Shown piece after piece: positions 1 to 8,303 of a DNA stretch of 40,967 bases (position 1 is its first letter; every line of letters begins with the position of its first letter). The notes below the pieces were generated by a model. The model did no database searches and was not told the origin of the DNA. It saw only the letters and a program-made list of their open reading frames with translations. The translations under genes and the position numbers were made by a program. This stretch comes from WQXF01 sp031552825 (GTDB lineage: Bacteria > Bacillota > Clostridia > Christensenellales > Aristaeellaceae): contig JAVBMD010000032.1 of NCBI GenBank assembly GCA_031552825.1, forward strand, positions 1 through 40,967, read 5' to 3'.

Positions 1-180
1 GGCGGCCCAGCGCGTCCCTTCGGCCAGTCGCCGCAGGGCGGCCCGGCGCGTCCCTTCGGCCAGTCGCCGCAGGGCGGCCCGGCGCGCCCCTTTGGCCAAG
101 CGCCGCAGGGCGGCCCGGCGCGCCCCTACGGCCAAGCGCCGCAGGGTGGCGCCCCGCGCCCCTACGGGCAGCCGCCGATG
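1..180 (+). repeat. 36-bp tandem repeat inside infB
   Basis: Five consecutive 36-bp units (1-36, 37-72, 73-108, 109-144, 145-180) encode GGPARPFGQSPQ-like 12-residue repeats. The first four are nearly identical and the fifth is degenerate. The array runs off the left edge, so its full copy number is unknown. It makes a disordered basic Pro/Gly linker ahead of the conserved IF-2 domains. Such arrays can change length by slippage without breaking the frame. Confidence 0.9.
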
Positions 181-2226
181 GGCGGACGTCCGCCGATGGG
201 CGGCGGAGCGCCGCGTCCCGGTGGCGCGCCGCGTCCCGGCATGGGGCGCAACAAGGGGCCGGAGCTGGCGCCTACCGTCGAGAAGGAGCGCGTCTCCAAC
301 TACGATCCCAATAAGCGCATGTACCAGCGCCAGCACGATCCGGAGCGCCAAGCGCCCAAGAACCGCAGGCAGATGGTGCGCGAGACCGGCGTGCGCGTCG
401 ACGACGACGTGTTCCGCGGCCGCAAGAAGGGCCGCAAGCCCTCCGCGCAGATGATGATGGAGCCGATCAAGATCGAAAAGGCGTTCATGACCGCCGAAAC
501 CATCACCGTCAAGGACTTGACCGAGCGCATCGGCAAGCCTGCGGGCGAGATCATCAAGAAGCTGTTCCTGCTGGGTACGATGGCCACCATCAACCAGGAG
601 CTGGACTACGATACCGCGCAGCTGATCTGTCAGGAGTTCGGCGTGGAGCTGGAGCTCAAGCTGGAAAAGACCGCCGAGGACATGCTGGTCGAGGCCGACA
701 CCGTCGATAACGAGGCCGATCTGGTCACGCGCCCGCCGGTGGTTACGATCATGGGCCACGTTGACCACGGCAAGACCTCGCTGCTCGACCACATCCGCAA
801 GACCCGCGTCACCGCCGGGGAGGCGGGCGGCATCACCCAGCACATCGGCGCGTATACCGTGGAGCTGGACGGCCGCCAGATCACCTTCCTCGATACCCCC
901 GGCCACGAAGCCTTCACCGCCATGCGCGCCCGCGGCACGCAGGCCACCGATATCGCCATCCTCGTTGTGGCGGCGGACGACGGCGTCATGCCGCAGACCA
1001 TCGAATCCATCAACCATGCCAAGGCCGCGAAGGTGCCGGTCATCGTCGCCATCAACAAGGTCGATAAGCCCACCGCCAACATCGAGCGCATCAAGCAGGA
1101 GCTGACCCGCTACGAGATGCTTTCCGAGGACTGGGGCGGCGACGTGATTATGGTGCCGGTTTCGGCGCTGACCGGCGAGGGCGTCGACGCCCTGCTGGAG
1201 AACATTCTGCTGGTGGCCGACGTGCAGGAGCTGCGCGCCAACCCCAACCGCATGGCGCGCGGCGTCATCGTCGAGGCGCGGCTGGACAAGGGTCGCGGCC
1301 CGGTGGCCACCGTGCTGGTGCAAAACGGCACGCTGCATAACGGCGACACCATCGTGGCCGGTACCGCCTATGGCCGTGTGCGCGCGATGATGAACTCGCG
1401 CGGCGAGCGCGTCAAGGAAGCGGGCCCCTCCATGCCGGTGGAGATCATCGGCTTCAACGACGTGCCCGAGGCGGGCGACGAAATCAGCGCCGTCGAGGAC
1501 GAGCGCCTCTCCCGCTTGGTCGCGCAGGAGCGCCTGAACAAGCAGAAGGTCGCCATGGTCAAGAACTCCTCGCGCGTTACCCTCGACGAGCTCAACCAGC
1601 TCATCGCCGAGGGCAAGGTGCAGGATCTCAACATCATCATCAAGGCCGACGTGCAGGGCTCCGTCGAGGCCGTCAAGCAGGCGCTGGAGAAGCTCTCCAA
1701 CGAAGAGGTGCGCGTGCGCATCATCCACAGCGGCGTCGGCGCCATCAACGAAAACGACGTGATGCTCGCCAACATCGACAACGCCATCATCATCGGCTTC
1801 AACGTGCGCCCCGACAACAAGGCGCGCGAGGCCGCCAGCCGCGACAACATCGACGTGCGCCTCTACCGCATCATCTATCAGGCCATCGAGGATGTCGAAA
1901 AGGCGATGAAGGGCATGCTCGCGCCCGAGTTTAAGGAAAACCTGCTCGGCCACGCCGAGGTGCGCAACGTGTTCAAGATCACCGGCGCGGGCATCATCGC
2001 CGGTTGCTACGTCACCGACGGCAAGCTGCAGCGCAACGCGCAGGTGCGCCTGCTGCGCGACAACGTGGTGGTGTACGAGGGCAAGCTGGATTCGCTCAAG
2101 CGCTTCAAGGACGACGCGAAGGAAGTTGCTACCGGGTATGAGTGCGGCGCCAGCTTGGAAAAATACAGCGACATCAAAGAAGGCGACATCATCGAGTGCT
2201 TCGTGATGGAGCAGATCGAGCGTTAA
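1..2226 (+). CDS. infB: Translation initiation factor IF-2 (5' end outside window)
   Basis: IF-2 is the GTPase that brings initiator tRNA to the 30S subunit and promotes 70S joining. The frame is open from base 1, so the start lies upstream; 741 residues are visible. The N-terminal linker is Gly/Pro/Arg/Gln-rich and built from 12-residue repeats. It is followed by the IF2_N helical domain (around TITVKDLTERIGKPAGEIIKKL), then the GTPase domain with GHVDHGKT, DTPGHEAFT, NKVDK and a SALTGEGV motif, then domains II to IV ending in the fMet-tRNA-binding C-terminal barrel. It heads an infB-rbfA-nrnA-truB-ribF run, the usual Firmicute order. The assignment is secure; only the true start is unknown. 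Confidence 0.97.
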   Translation, partial: GGPARPFGQSPQGGPARPFGQSPQGGPARPFGQAPQGGPARPYGQAPQGGAPRPYGQPPMGGRPPMGGGAPRPGGAPRPGMGRNKGPELAPTVEKERVSNYDPNKRMYQRQHDPERQAPKNRRQMVRETGVRVDDDVFRGRKKGRKPSAQMMMEPIKIEKAFMTAETITVKDLTERIGKPAGEIIKKLFLLGTMATINQELDYDTAQLICQEFGVELELKLEKTAEDMLVEADTVDNEADLVTRPPVVTIMGHVDHGKTSLLDHIRKTRVTAGEAGGITQHIGAYTVELDGRQITFLDTPGHEAFTAMRARGTQATDIAILVVAADDGVMPQTIESINHAKAAKVPVIVAINKVDKPTANIERIKQELTRYEMLSEDWGGDVIMVPVSALTGEGVDALLENILLVADVQELRANPNRMARGVIVEARLDKGRGPVATVLVQNGTLHNGDTIVAGTAYGRVRAMMNSRGERVKEAGPSMPVEIIGFNDVPEAGDEISAVEDERLSRLVAQERLNKQKVAMVKNSSRVTLDELNQLIAEGKVQDLNIIIKADVQGSVEAVKQALEKLSNEEVRVRIIHSGVGAINENDVMLANIDNAIIIGFNVRPDNKAREAASRDNIDVRLYRIIYQAIEDVEKAMKGMLAPEFKENLLGHAEVRNVFKITGAGIIAGCYVTDGKLQRNAQVRLLRDNVVVYEGKLDSLKRFKDDAKEVATGYECGASLEKYSDIKEGDIIECFVMEQIER

Positions 2227-2254
2227 TCGAACGTTGGCCGCAGCGATGATCGCG

Positions 2255-2286
2255 GCGATTGCCCCCCACAAGGCGGGGGCAATCGC
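2255..2286 (+). other. Perfect 12-bp hairpin in the infB-rbfA gap
   Basis: Arms 2255-2266 and 2275-2286 (GCGATTGCCCCC and its complement) pair perfectly around an 8-base loop. No T-run follows, so this is not a classical intrinsic terminator. It may be an RNA processing or stability element between infB and rbfA. Its role is inferred from structure only. Confidence 0.5.
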
Positions 2287-2309
2287 AAGAAACTTTCTAA
2301 GGAGCCAAT

Positions 2310-2711
2310 ATGCCGATTGAGTTTTCCCGCGTCGACCGCCTCAATGAAGAGGTGCGGCGCGAGGTGGATCGCGTCATCCGCGAGGAGATCAACGATCCGC
2401 GCGTGACGGGTACCTTTAGCATCACCCGCGCCGAGGTGACGCGGGATCTGCGCTACGCCAAGATTTATGTCAGCGTGCTGGAGCCGGAGCTTCGCGCGCC
2501 GATGATCGCCGCGCTCAAGCGAGCGGCGGGCTTTGTCCGCCACGCGATGGGCAAGCGCGTGCAATTGCATTTTACGCCGGAGTTGCTTTTCGAGCTGGAT
2601 ACCAACATCGAGTACGGCGCGCACATATCGCGCCTGATCGATTCGGTGATCGCCGCGCACGGGAGCGACGAAGCGCTAGACAGGGAAGAGAAGGACGATG
2701 AGGACGCCTGA
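2310..2711 (+). CDS. rbfA: Ribosome-binding factor A
   Basis: RbfA is a small KH-like protein that binds the 30S subunit during late 16S rRNA maturation. The 133-residue product has the family's opening (SRVDRLNEEVRREVDRVIREEINDP) and the strand segment TRDLRYAKIYVSVL. The length is typical for the family. The ATG is preceded by TAAGGAG at good spacing. It lies just downstream of infB, the conserved position. Its last 14 bases overlap the start of nrnA, suggesting translational coupling. An acidic tail (DREEKDDEDA) closes the protein. Confidence 0.95.
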   Translation: MPIEFSRVDRLNEEVRREVDRVIREEINDPRVTGTFSITRAEVTRDLRYAKIYVSVLEPELRAPMIAALKRAAGFVRHAMGKRVQLHFTPELLFELDTNIEYGAHISRLIDSVIAAHGSDEALDREEKDDEDA

Positions 2712-3678
2712 GGAGATTACCCATGCGCTGACCGAAAACGGCAGCGCTTTGATTTGCATGCATGTAGGCCCCGACGGCGATACGCTGGGCGCTTCGCTGG
2801 CGCTGGCGCAGGCGATGCGCGCGATGGGCAAGCGGGTGCGGGTGATTTGCGCCGACCCGGTGCCGGAACTCTATTCCTTTTTGCCGTGCGTGCCGATGGT
2901 GGAGCTGCCGAGAGCGGTGGCCGATCAGCGGTTTGACATGGCGGTGGCGGTGGACGTTTCCGACTACGCGCGGCTCGGCGACGCGCAGGCCGCCTTCGAC
3001 GCCGCGCCCTGCCGCGTGGTCATCGACCACCACCCGACCAACGACCGCTTCGGCACCGTCAACTGGATCGAGCCTGCGGCGGCGGCCACCGGCGTGATGG
3101 TGCAGGCCTGCATCGACGCGCTGGGCATCGAGCTGACCCACGAGATGGCCGATTGCCTGTACACCGCCATCTCCACCGACACAGGCAATTTCTGTTTCCC
3201 CAACACCAACGCAGAGGCCTTTTACGCGGCGGCGGAGCTGCTCGACGCAGGCGCGCACGTCGCCGATTTGACGCGGCGCATCTACCGCACGCGCTCGCGC
3301 CCCAGCGTGGAGTTGCTGGCGCGCGCGCTTTCGACGCTGGAATTCCGCGCCGGGGAGCGCATCGCCACGCTGACGCTGTGCGCAAAGGATTTTGCCGAGA
3401 CCGGAGCCGCCGAGAGCATGACCGAGGGCGTGGTCAACTACGCCATCGAGATCGTCGGCGTGCAGATGGCGGCGCTGGCGCGGGAGAACGGCGCGGGCGT
3501 GAAGTTCTCGTTGCGCGCGCGCGCGCCGCACGATGTATCGCGCATCGCCAAGCGCTTCGGCGGCGGCGGCCACGCGCTGGCGGCGGGCTGCACGCTGCCC
3601 TTCCCGTTGGAGGACGCGGTGCGCAGCGTGGGCGACGCGATGGAAGAGGCGCTGGGAGAGGGAATGGTTCCACATTAA
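2698..3678 (+). CDS. nrnA: DHH-family bifunctional oligoribonuclease/PAP phosphatase (NrnA)
   Basis: NrnA-type enzymes degrade nanoRNAs of 2-5 nucleotides and dephosphorylate 3'-phosphoadenosine 5'-phosphate, using manganese. The 326-residue product shows the DHH motifs in order: HVGPDGD (22-28), DVSD (86-89), DHH (110-112) and TDTG (160-163). The DHHA1 substrate-binding motif GGGGHALAAGC follows near 288. The start overlaps the end of rbfA by 14 bases. In Firmicutes this gene commonly sits between rbfA and truB, as here. A palindromic repeat fills the gap before truB. The family is secure; the exact substrate preference is inferred. Confidence 0.93.
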   Translation: MRTPEEITHALTENGSALICMHVGPDGDTLGASLALAQAMRAMGKRVRVICADPVPELYSFLPCVPMVELPRAVADQRFDMAVAVDVSDYARLGDAQAAFDAAPCRVVIDHHPTNDRFGTVNWIEPAAAATGVMVQACIDALGIELTHEMADCLYTAISTDTGNFCFPNTNAEAFYAAAELLDAGAHVADLTRRIYRTRSRPSVELLARALSTLEFRAGERIATLTLCAKDFAETGAAESMTEGVVNYAIEIVGVQMAALARENGAGVKFSLRARAPHDVSRIAKRFGGGGHALAAGCTLPFPLEDAVRSVGDAMEEALGEGMVPH

Positions 3679-3701
3679 GGAGGACTGAATTACCACGCCA
3701 C

Positions 3702-3884
3702 CGGAGAGACCGCCGCTCTGGCAGCGGGAATCCCTCCACCGCCTGAGGGCGGTCCCCCTCCCTTTGACAAGGGCGGCTTTGGAGGCTAGTATATGCTTCT
3801 TGTTTTATAAAAGATTTTTTGTTCTAGCCCCTGCCTCCCTTGTTAAAGGGGGGACCGCGTGAGCGGTGGGGGGATTCCGTCCCC
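3702..3884. repeat. Modular palindromic repeat, copy A
   Basis: This copy lies between nrnA and truB. A left arm (GGAATCCCTCCACCGCC, then a GC hairpin, then CCCTTTGACAAGGG) and a right arm that is nearly its reverse complement (CTTGTTAAAGG through GGGATTCCGTCCCC) flank an asymmetric AT-richer core at about 3778-3832. The core contains TATATGCTTCTTG and TTTTATAAAAG. The arms could pair over roughly 50 bases. This copy has the core in the same orientation as copy C, opposite to the other five. It carries no coding capacity of its own and interrupts an operon-like run. Confidence 0.85.
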
Positions 3885-3932
3885 GTTGCGCAATGGATTT
3901 GCACTTTTGTCGAAGAGGTTATTGAAAGCACG

Positions 3933-4823
3933 ATGAACGGATTTCTCAACCTGCTCAAGCCGCCGGGCATGACCTCCAGCGATGCGGTGGTGATGGTTCG
4001 GCGCAAGCTGCCCCGAGGAACCCGCGTCGGCCATGCGGGCACATTGGACCCGGAAGCCGCCGGCATCTTGCCCATCATGGTGGGCAAGGCCGCACGGCTT
4101 TTTGATTATTTGGTGGAGAAGGAAAAGACCTACGTCGCGGCGCTGCGGCTGGGCGTGGTCACCGATACGCGCGACGCCACCGGACAGGCGCTGGCGCGAG
4201 CCGACGCGCGCCCTACCGACGCAGAGATCGAGGCGGTGCTGCCGCGCTTTACCGGCACGATTTGGCAAACGCCGCCCGCGCATTCCGCGATCAAGCAGGG
4301 CGGCAAGCGGCTCTACGAGCTGGCGCGTGCCGGGGAGGCCGTCGAGGTTCCCGCGCGGCAGGTGACGGTCTACGGCCTGACGCTGAACCGCCGGGTCAGC
4401 GAAGACGAGGCGCTGCTCACCGTGCGCTGCGGCAAGGGCACCTACATCCGCTCGATCTGCCACGACATCGGCGAGGCGCTGGGCTGCGGCGCGCATATGG
4501 GCTTCCTGCTGCGCGCGCAGGCCGGGATCTTTACGCTGGACAACGCCGTCACGCTGCCGGAGCTGCTGGCCGCCGAGGCGCTCGCGCCGCTGCTGCTGCC
4601 GATGGACGCGCCGCTGGCGCATCTGCCGCGCGTCGACGCGCTGCCCGCCGCCTACGCCGCCTGCCTCAACGGCAACGCGCTGACCGCTTCGCAGCTTGCG
4701 CAACCGTTACCGGAGGGGAATGCCGCGCTGCGCATCTATGTGCGCCAACAATTCGCCGGGATCGCGCACCGCGAGGATCATCGCGTGGTGTTTGACGCGA
4801 TGCTGTTAGAGAGGGAGCCATGA
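3933..4823 (+). CDS. truB: tRNA pseudouridine-55 synthase
   Basis: TruB converts U55 in the T-loop of most tRNAs to pseudouridine. The 296-residue product begins MNGFLNLLKPPGMTSS and contains GHAGTLDPEA with the catalytic aspartate at residue 39. KTYVAALRLG and the C-terminal RNA-binding GTYIRSICHDIG segment follow. I chose the ATG at 3933 because family homology begins exactly there; an upstream TTG at 3840 would start inside the repeat. The stop overlaps the ribF start (ATGA), suggesting coupling. Confidence 0.96.
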   Translation: MNGFLNLLKPPGMTSSDAVVMVRRKLPRGTRVGHAGTLDPEAAGILPIMVGKAARLFDYLVEKEKTYVAALRLGVVTDTRDATGQALARADARPTDAEIEAVLPRFTGTIWQTPPAHSAIKQGGKRLYELARAGEAVEVPARQVTVYGLTLNRRVSEDEALLTVRCGKGTYIRSICHDIGEALGCGAHMGFLLRAQAGIFTLDNAVTLPELLAAEALAPLLLPMDAPLAHLPRVDALPAAYAACLNGNALTASQLAQPLPEGNAALRIYVRQQFAGIAHREDHRVVFDAMLLEREP

Positions 4824-5758
4824 AATTACTTTTCGACGAAAAACAATGGGGTACGGAGGAAACGGTGCTCGCGCTGGGCACCTTCGACGGCCTGCATCGC
4901 GGGCACGCCGCGCTGATGGCGCAGGCGCGCGATCTGGCGGCGTTGGGCGGGCAGCGCAGCGCGGTGTTTACCTTCGGCAGCCACCCGCTGGCGGTGCTGC
5001 ACCCCCAGAAGGCGCCGCCCATGCTCACCGCGCCCGATGAGAAGGCGCGGCAGGTGGCTCGGATCGGCGTTGACGCGCTGGTTATGCGCCGCTTTGACGC
5101 AGATTTTGCCGCGCTCAGCCCCGAAATGTTTGTGGAACATTTGGTGGTTGCGCTGCGTCCAAGGGGCATTGTGGTGGGGTTTAACTATTCCTTCGGCGCG
5201 CGCGGCGCGGGCGACGCCATGCTGCTGCGCAAGCTGGGCGACCGCCACGGATTTTCGGTACACGTGATGAGGCCGGTGTGCTGGCAGGGCGAGCCGATCT
5301 CCTCCACGCGCGTGCGCGAGGCGCTGCTGGCCGGGCGCATGCGGGCGGTGCGCGCCATGCTGGGCAGGCATTATGCCGTGACCGGCGAGGTGATCGCGGG
5401 CAAGCGGCTGGGGCGCACGCTGGGCTTTCCCACCGCCAACCTCGCGCTGCCGCAGGGGCAGGCGCTGCCGCCCTTCGGCGTGTACGCCGCGTGGGTGAGC
5501 GTGGGCGGGCGGCGCTATCCGTCGGTGCTCAACCTAGGCGCGCACCCCACCGCGCCGGGCGGCTCGGCCACCATCGAGGCGCACCTGATCGGCGCGGAGC
5601 TGGATTTGTACGGCAAGCGCATGCGCGTGGAGCTGGACGCCTTCCTGCGCCCGGAGCGGAAGTTTGCCGATCTGAACGCGCTCAAGGCGCGGATTCGGGA
5701 GGATACGCGGATCGCGGCGGGGCTATTGCGTACCGAAGAAAAAATGCGTTGGGAGTGA
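4820..5758 (+). CDS. ribF: Bifunctional riboflavin kinase/FAD synthetase
   Basis: RibF phosphorylates riboflavin to FMN and adenylates FMN to FAD. The 312-residue product has the N-terminal adenylyltransferase fold with GTFDGLHRGH (nucleotide-binding HxGH at 26-29) and ISSTRVR (about 160-166). The C-terminal flavokinase domain carries GKRLGRTLGFPTAN (PTAN at 204-207). Length and domain order match the family. The ATG overlaps the truB stop, and truB-ribF adjacency is standard in Firmicutes. Confidence 0.96.
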   Translation: MKLLFDEKQWGTEETVLALGTFDGLHRGHAALMAQARDLAALGGQRSAVFTFGSHPLAVLHPQKAPPMLTAPDEKARQVARIGVDALVMRRFDADFAALSPEMFVEHLVVALRPRGIVVGFNYSFGARGAGDAMLLRKLGDRHGFSVHVMRPVCWQGEPISSTRVREALLAGRMRAVRAMLGRHYAVTGEVIAGKRLGRTLGFPTANLALPQGQALPPFGVYAAWVSVGGRRYPSVLNLGAHPTAPGGSATIEAHLIGAELDLYGKRMRVELDAFLRPERKFADLNALKARIREDTRIAAGLLRTEEKMRWE

Positions 5759-5765
5759 GCGCGGC

Positions 5766-6332
5766 ATGAACGAGCGGCGGAAGCGTTTTCTCAAGATCCT
5801 CGCCATTGTGCTGGTGCTTTTGCCGGCGGGGTTTCTTGCGTTCATCGCGGCGGAGCGGCTCATGCCGATCAATCCCTTGATTTTGCCTGGCTTCCTGCTC
5901 GCGCTGCTGGCGGGGGTGACCTTGTGGCTGATCCTCGCGGTGCGTTCAAAAATGCGGCGGAAGTGGCTTGCGGTGATTCCGCTCGCGCTGCTGCTGCTGG
6001 CGCTGCTGCAGCGAAGCGCCGCGTTTCTGCTGCTCGGCGTGGGCTTTCACGAGCCGCCGGTTGGCCGTGAGCGCTCGCCTTCGGGCAAGAACGAGGTGAT
6101 CATCCTCAGCAGCCGCTGGATCGACGTCGTCTATCACGCCTATCCGGTGCGCTATGGGCTGTTCTATCAGGAGCAGGACAACGGCCTCGTTTCCTTTGAG
6201 AATGGCGACAACGGCACCTACGCGATTGCGTGGGAGGGCGACGACCGCGCCATCGTGCGGTTTCCGGGCGGAAAGCAGGTTCACGGCGAGAAAGGCGGCA
6301 GGGACGACGCCATTGTCGTGACATTTCAGTAG
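5766..6332 (+). CDS. Hypothetical membrane protein, SPSGK paralog 1
   Basis: The function is not recognised. The 188-residue product has about three N-terminal hydrophobic segments (roughly 9-31, 36-59, 66-92) and an extracytoplasmic-looking C-terminal domain. The domain opens with RERSPSGKNE and includes YHAYPVR, FYQEQDNGLVSFENG and WEGDDRAIVRF. It follows ribF by only 7 bases and may ride on the same transcript. The next gene encodes a clear paralog sharing SPSGK, YHAYPVR, QDNG, VSF and WEGD-RAIVRF. The C-terminal region looks like a small beta-rich domain; no catalytic motif is evident. Confidence 0.8.
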   Translation: MNERRKRFLKILAIVLVLLPAGFLAFIAAERLMPINPLILPGFLLALLAGVTLWLILAVRSKMRRKWLAVIPLALLLLALLQRSAAFLLLGVGFHEPPVGRERSPSGKNEVIILSSRWIDVVYHAYPVRYGLFYQEQDNGLVSFENGDNGTYAIAWEGDDRAIVRFPGGKQVHGEKGGRDDAIVVTFQ

Positions 6333-6358
6333 CGTTTGCGGGGGGAGGAGGGTGCGCG

Positions 6359-6910
6359 ATGAAGCGGATTTGGAGGAGCATCCTATGGCTGTGTACGCTG
6401 GCGCCGCCTGCCTGCGCGCTCCTGCTCTGGGCGATGCGGCTCGAGCCGATCTATTTCCAAATCATATGGGCGGGCGCGGCGGTGTTCCTCGGCGCGCTGC
6501 TCGCTTGGGGTATCGTGATCGCGATGAAAAAGACCAAGCACACGTTTTTGAAATTTGTTCCCGTCGCGCTGGCGCTTTTGCTCGCGATCGCCGCGATGTT
6601 TCCGCTGGAGTTGACTAGGATGTTCTACGGCACACCGGTGGCGTTCGAAAGCTCGCCTTCGGGGAAACACCGGTTGGTGATCGTCGACCAAGGGTTTCTG
6701 GACGCGGCTTACCATGCCTACCCGGTGCGCTTTCGGATGTTTTATCAGTTGCAGGACAACGGCTTTGTCTCCTTTCATGAAGGCACCGTCGATGGCTTCG
6801 AGGTTGAATGGGAGGGCGACGAGCGCGCCATCGTGCGGTTTGAGAGCGAGGCGCGAATCCGCAACGCGTTCAGCAACCCGGATGATCGGATTGTCGTGGA
6901 ATTTCGGTAA
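6359..6910 (+). CDS. Hypothetical membrane protein, SPSGK paralog 2
   Basis: This 183-residue paralog of the preceding gene has three N-terminal hydrophobic segments and then ESSPSGKHRLVIVD, AYHAYPVRF, QLQDNGFVSF and WEGDERAIVRF. The start is the ATG after GGGGGAGGAG, 26 bases beyond the upstream stop. The pair clearly arose by tandem duplication; identity is concentrated in the C-terminal domain while the membrane part has diverged. Function is unknown. A strong hairpin at 6932-6967 follows. Confidence 0.8.
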   Translation: MKRIWRSILWLCTLAPPACALLLWAMRLEPIYFQIIWAGAAVFLGALLAWGIVIAMKKTKHTFLKFVPVALALLLAIAAMFPLELTRMFYGTPVAFESSPSGKHRLVIVDQGFLDAAYHAYPVRFRMFYQLQDNGFVSFHEGTVDGFEVEWEGDERAIVRFESEARIRNAFSNPDDRIVVEFR

Positions 6911-6931
6911 GATAGGCTCGTTCTCAAAAAG

Positions 6932-6967
6932 GTGGTGCCACGTTAGCGGAAACTAACGTGGCACCAC
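6932..6967 (-). terminator. Intrinsic terminator for the zeta-like operon
   Basis: A perfect 15-bp stem (GTGGTGCCACGTTAG at 6932-6946 with 6953-6967) has a 6-base loop. On the minus strand it is followed by CCTTTTTGAG, a five-T run, so it fits termination of the minus-strand pair. On the plus strand the sequence after the stem is T-poor, so it would be a weaker stop for the paralog pair. Confidence 0.75.
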
Positions 6968-6986
6968 GCTTGATTTGCGGAACTAT

Positions 6987-7193
6987 TTACCACTGCTTTG
7001 ATAAAACATAATCGACAGCGGCCTTTATGTCGGCTTCTTCTTGCTTATAGTAGCTGTTATAGACCTTAACTTTTGATTTGAGCAAAGCTTGATATTCTCT
7101 TTGCATTTTATCTGCGAGAGCGGCTTGATATGCTTCTCTGAGGAGCGAAGGTGCCGTTTTTTCATAAGCTCGCTTATTCAGTCTGTAGGTCAT
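6987..7193 (-). CDS. Small protein downstream of zeta-like toxin, candidate partner
   Basis: The 68-residue product is charged and predicted mostly helical (MTYRLNKRAYEK start, KQEEADIKAAVDYVLSKQW end) with no membrane segment. I do not recognise a family. Its ATG lies inside the 3' end of the zeta-like gene (20-base overlap), so translation is probably coupled. A terminator follows directly. Size and coupling suggest an antitoxin or accessory partner, but in characterised epsilon/zeta and PezAT systems the antitoxin is encoded upstream, so this role is inference. Codon use is AT-richer than in neighbouring genes. Confidence 0.65.
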   Translation of the reverse strand: MTYRLNKRAYEKTAPSLLREAYQAALADKMQREYQALLKSKVKVYNSYYKQEEADIKAAVDYVLSKQW

Positions 7194-8115
7194 AATTCAC
7201 CTTCTCCCCAATCTTTGATACCAAATCAATATTGATTTGTTCGAGTAGCTTGGCCGATTTTCCTTTTTCTACGTCGGTGGAAATTTGTGCAAAGCCTTCA
7301 AACAAGGAATCACGCTCGTTGCGCTGCTTTAATCGGAAATAGCCAAGCGTTGGCTCATTTGAATAGGAATCGAATATCAGCGAGAGCGGCACATAGCGCT
7401 TGGTTTGCACAAACCTATTATATGCGCGCGCGGTGGACTTAAATCTGTCCAGATCGATTGAAATAAGAAAACAGCGGTACCCCGCGCTATCGCGAATCGA
7501 TTTGCAAAAGTCGTAAACGCTTTGCGGATTGTGACCGATCTTCGGTATTACTATATTATAGCCGTTTTTTAAGCAATGTGCGAGCAAATTTCCGTTTTCA
7601 TAGGAAAAAGTAAGCTTATCCGACTCCTCATGAACAAGGGAAGCGCCGCCGTCCTTTGCGTATTCGGGCAGTTTCCGCTTGGCGAAATCTGAATCTAATA
7701 TGTAACAGCCATAAGCATCCGCTATAGCATTGGCGATTCCGGATTTTCCGGACGCGGGCGAACCGACAATGTAAAACGCGGTGTGATCTTGTCGGGCAGG
7801 AGTTCTCGGGGCGGCGCCTCCGCCTTTGCGGCCTAGATGAAGGGTTTCATCGTTTTCGGGGCGCTGCTGGCTAATTAATTCACGAACCACCTGTAAACGC
7901 AGCTTTTCGCGGTCTTCGCTCGCACGATATTGGTGATCCCGAAAATCTTCGTAGGAATACGTGCTTTTTTGTTTGCGGACAGCGATGTTGTTCTCAGCTT
8001 GCTCGATCGCGGTAATGGCTGTCCGAATCCGTTTGTCTCCGCGAATTTCGAGAATATTTTTGACAAAATGCTCGATATCCGCGCTTCTCATCAGAACCCT
8101 GCAACATCGTTCCAT
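7174..8115 (-). CDS. Zeta-toxin-like P-loop kinase
   Basis: Zeta/PezT toxins phosphorylate UDP-N-acetylglucosamine or related nucleotide sugars and so block wall synthesis. This 313-residue protein has a charged helical N-terminus of about 110 residues and a Walker A motif GSPASGKS (118-125). It then has the family-like stretch DSDFAKRKLPEY followed by GASLVHEESD (about 141-165), and a later arginine-containing segment FLISIDLDRFKSTARAYNRF. The ATG at 8115 has GGAGG at suitable spacing; a GTG 15 bases upstream overlaps that site. Gene and flanks are clearly AT-richer than the surrounding DNA, which suggests horizontal transfer. Family fit is good; substrate and toxicity are unproven. Confidence 0.75.
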   Translation of the reverse strand: MERCCRVLMRSADIEHFVKNILEIRGDKRIRTAITAIEQAENNIAVRKQKSTYSYEDFRDHQYRASEDREKLRLQVVRELISQQRPENDETLHLGRKGGGAAPRTPARQDHTAFYIVGSPASGKSGIANAIADAYGCYILDSDFAKRKLPEYAKDGGASLVHEESDKLTFSYENGNLLAHCLKNGYNIVIPKIGHNPQSVYDFCKSIRDSAGYRCFLISIDLDRFKSTARAYNRFVQTKRYVPLSLIFDSYSNEPTLGYFRLKQRNERDSLFEGFAQISTDVEKGKSAKLLEQINIDLVSKIGEKVNYDLQTE

Positions 8116-8141
8116 ATGCAATACCTCCACACAACGAATCT

Positions 8142-8171
8142 ATTATAGGTCGCTGTGAAGATTCTTGTCAA
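8142..8171 (-). promoter_or_regulatory. Consensus sigma-A promoter for the zeta-like operon
   Basis: On the minus strand TTGACA (8171-8166) and TATAAT (8147-8142) are separated by 18 bases, both perfect consensus hexamers, upstream of the zeta-like start. No obvious palindromic operator overlaps it. A strong promoter on an isolated toxin-like gene implies control after transcription initiation or by a bound partner. Confidence 0.8.
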
Positions 8172-8303
8172 ATAAAAACGCGCAAGGCAATTTTCTGCAT
8201 TGATATTATATCATGACACATAACGGACAAAATAGGACTTGTGGCGCTTGAAAAGAGCTTAATAATTCTTTCACCGGCACAGAAAATTTCCCAATTTCCG
8301 TAG

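Noticed and set aside
3840..3932. TTG start extending truB upstream
   Set aside because: The added residues are encoded by the palindromic repeat, and truB homology begins at the ATG at 3933.
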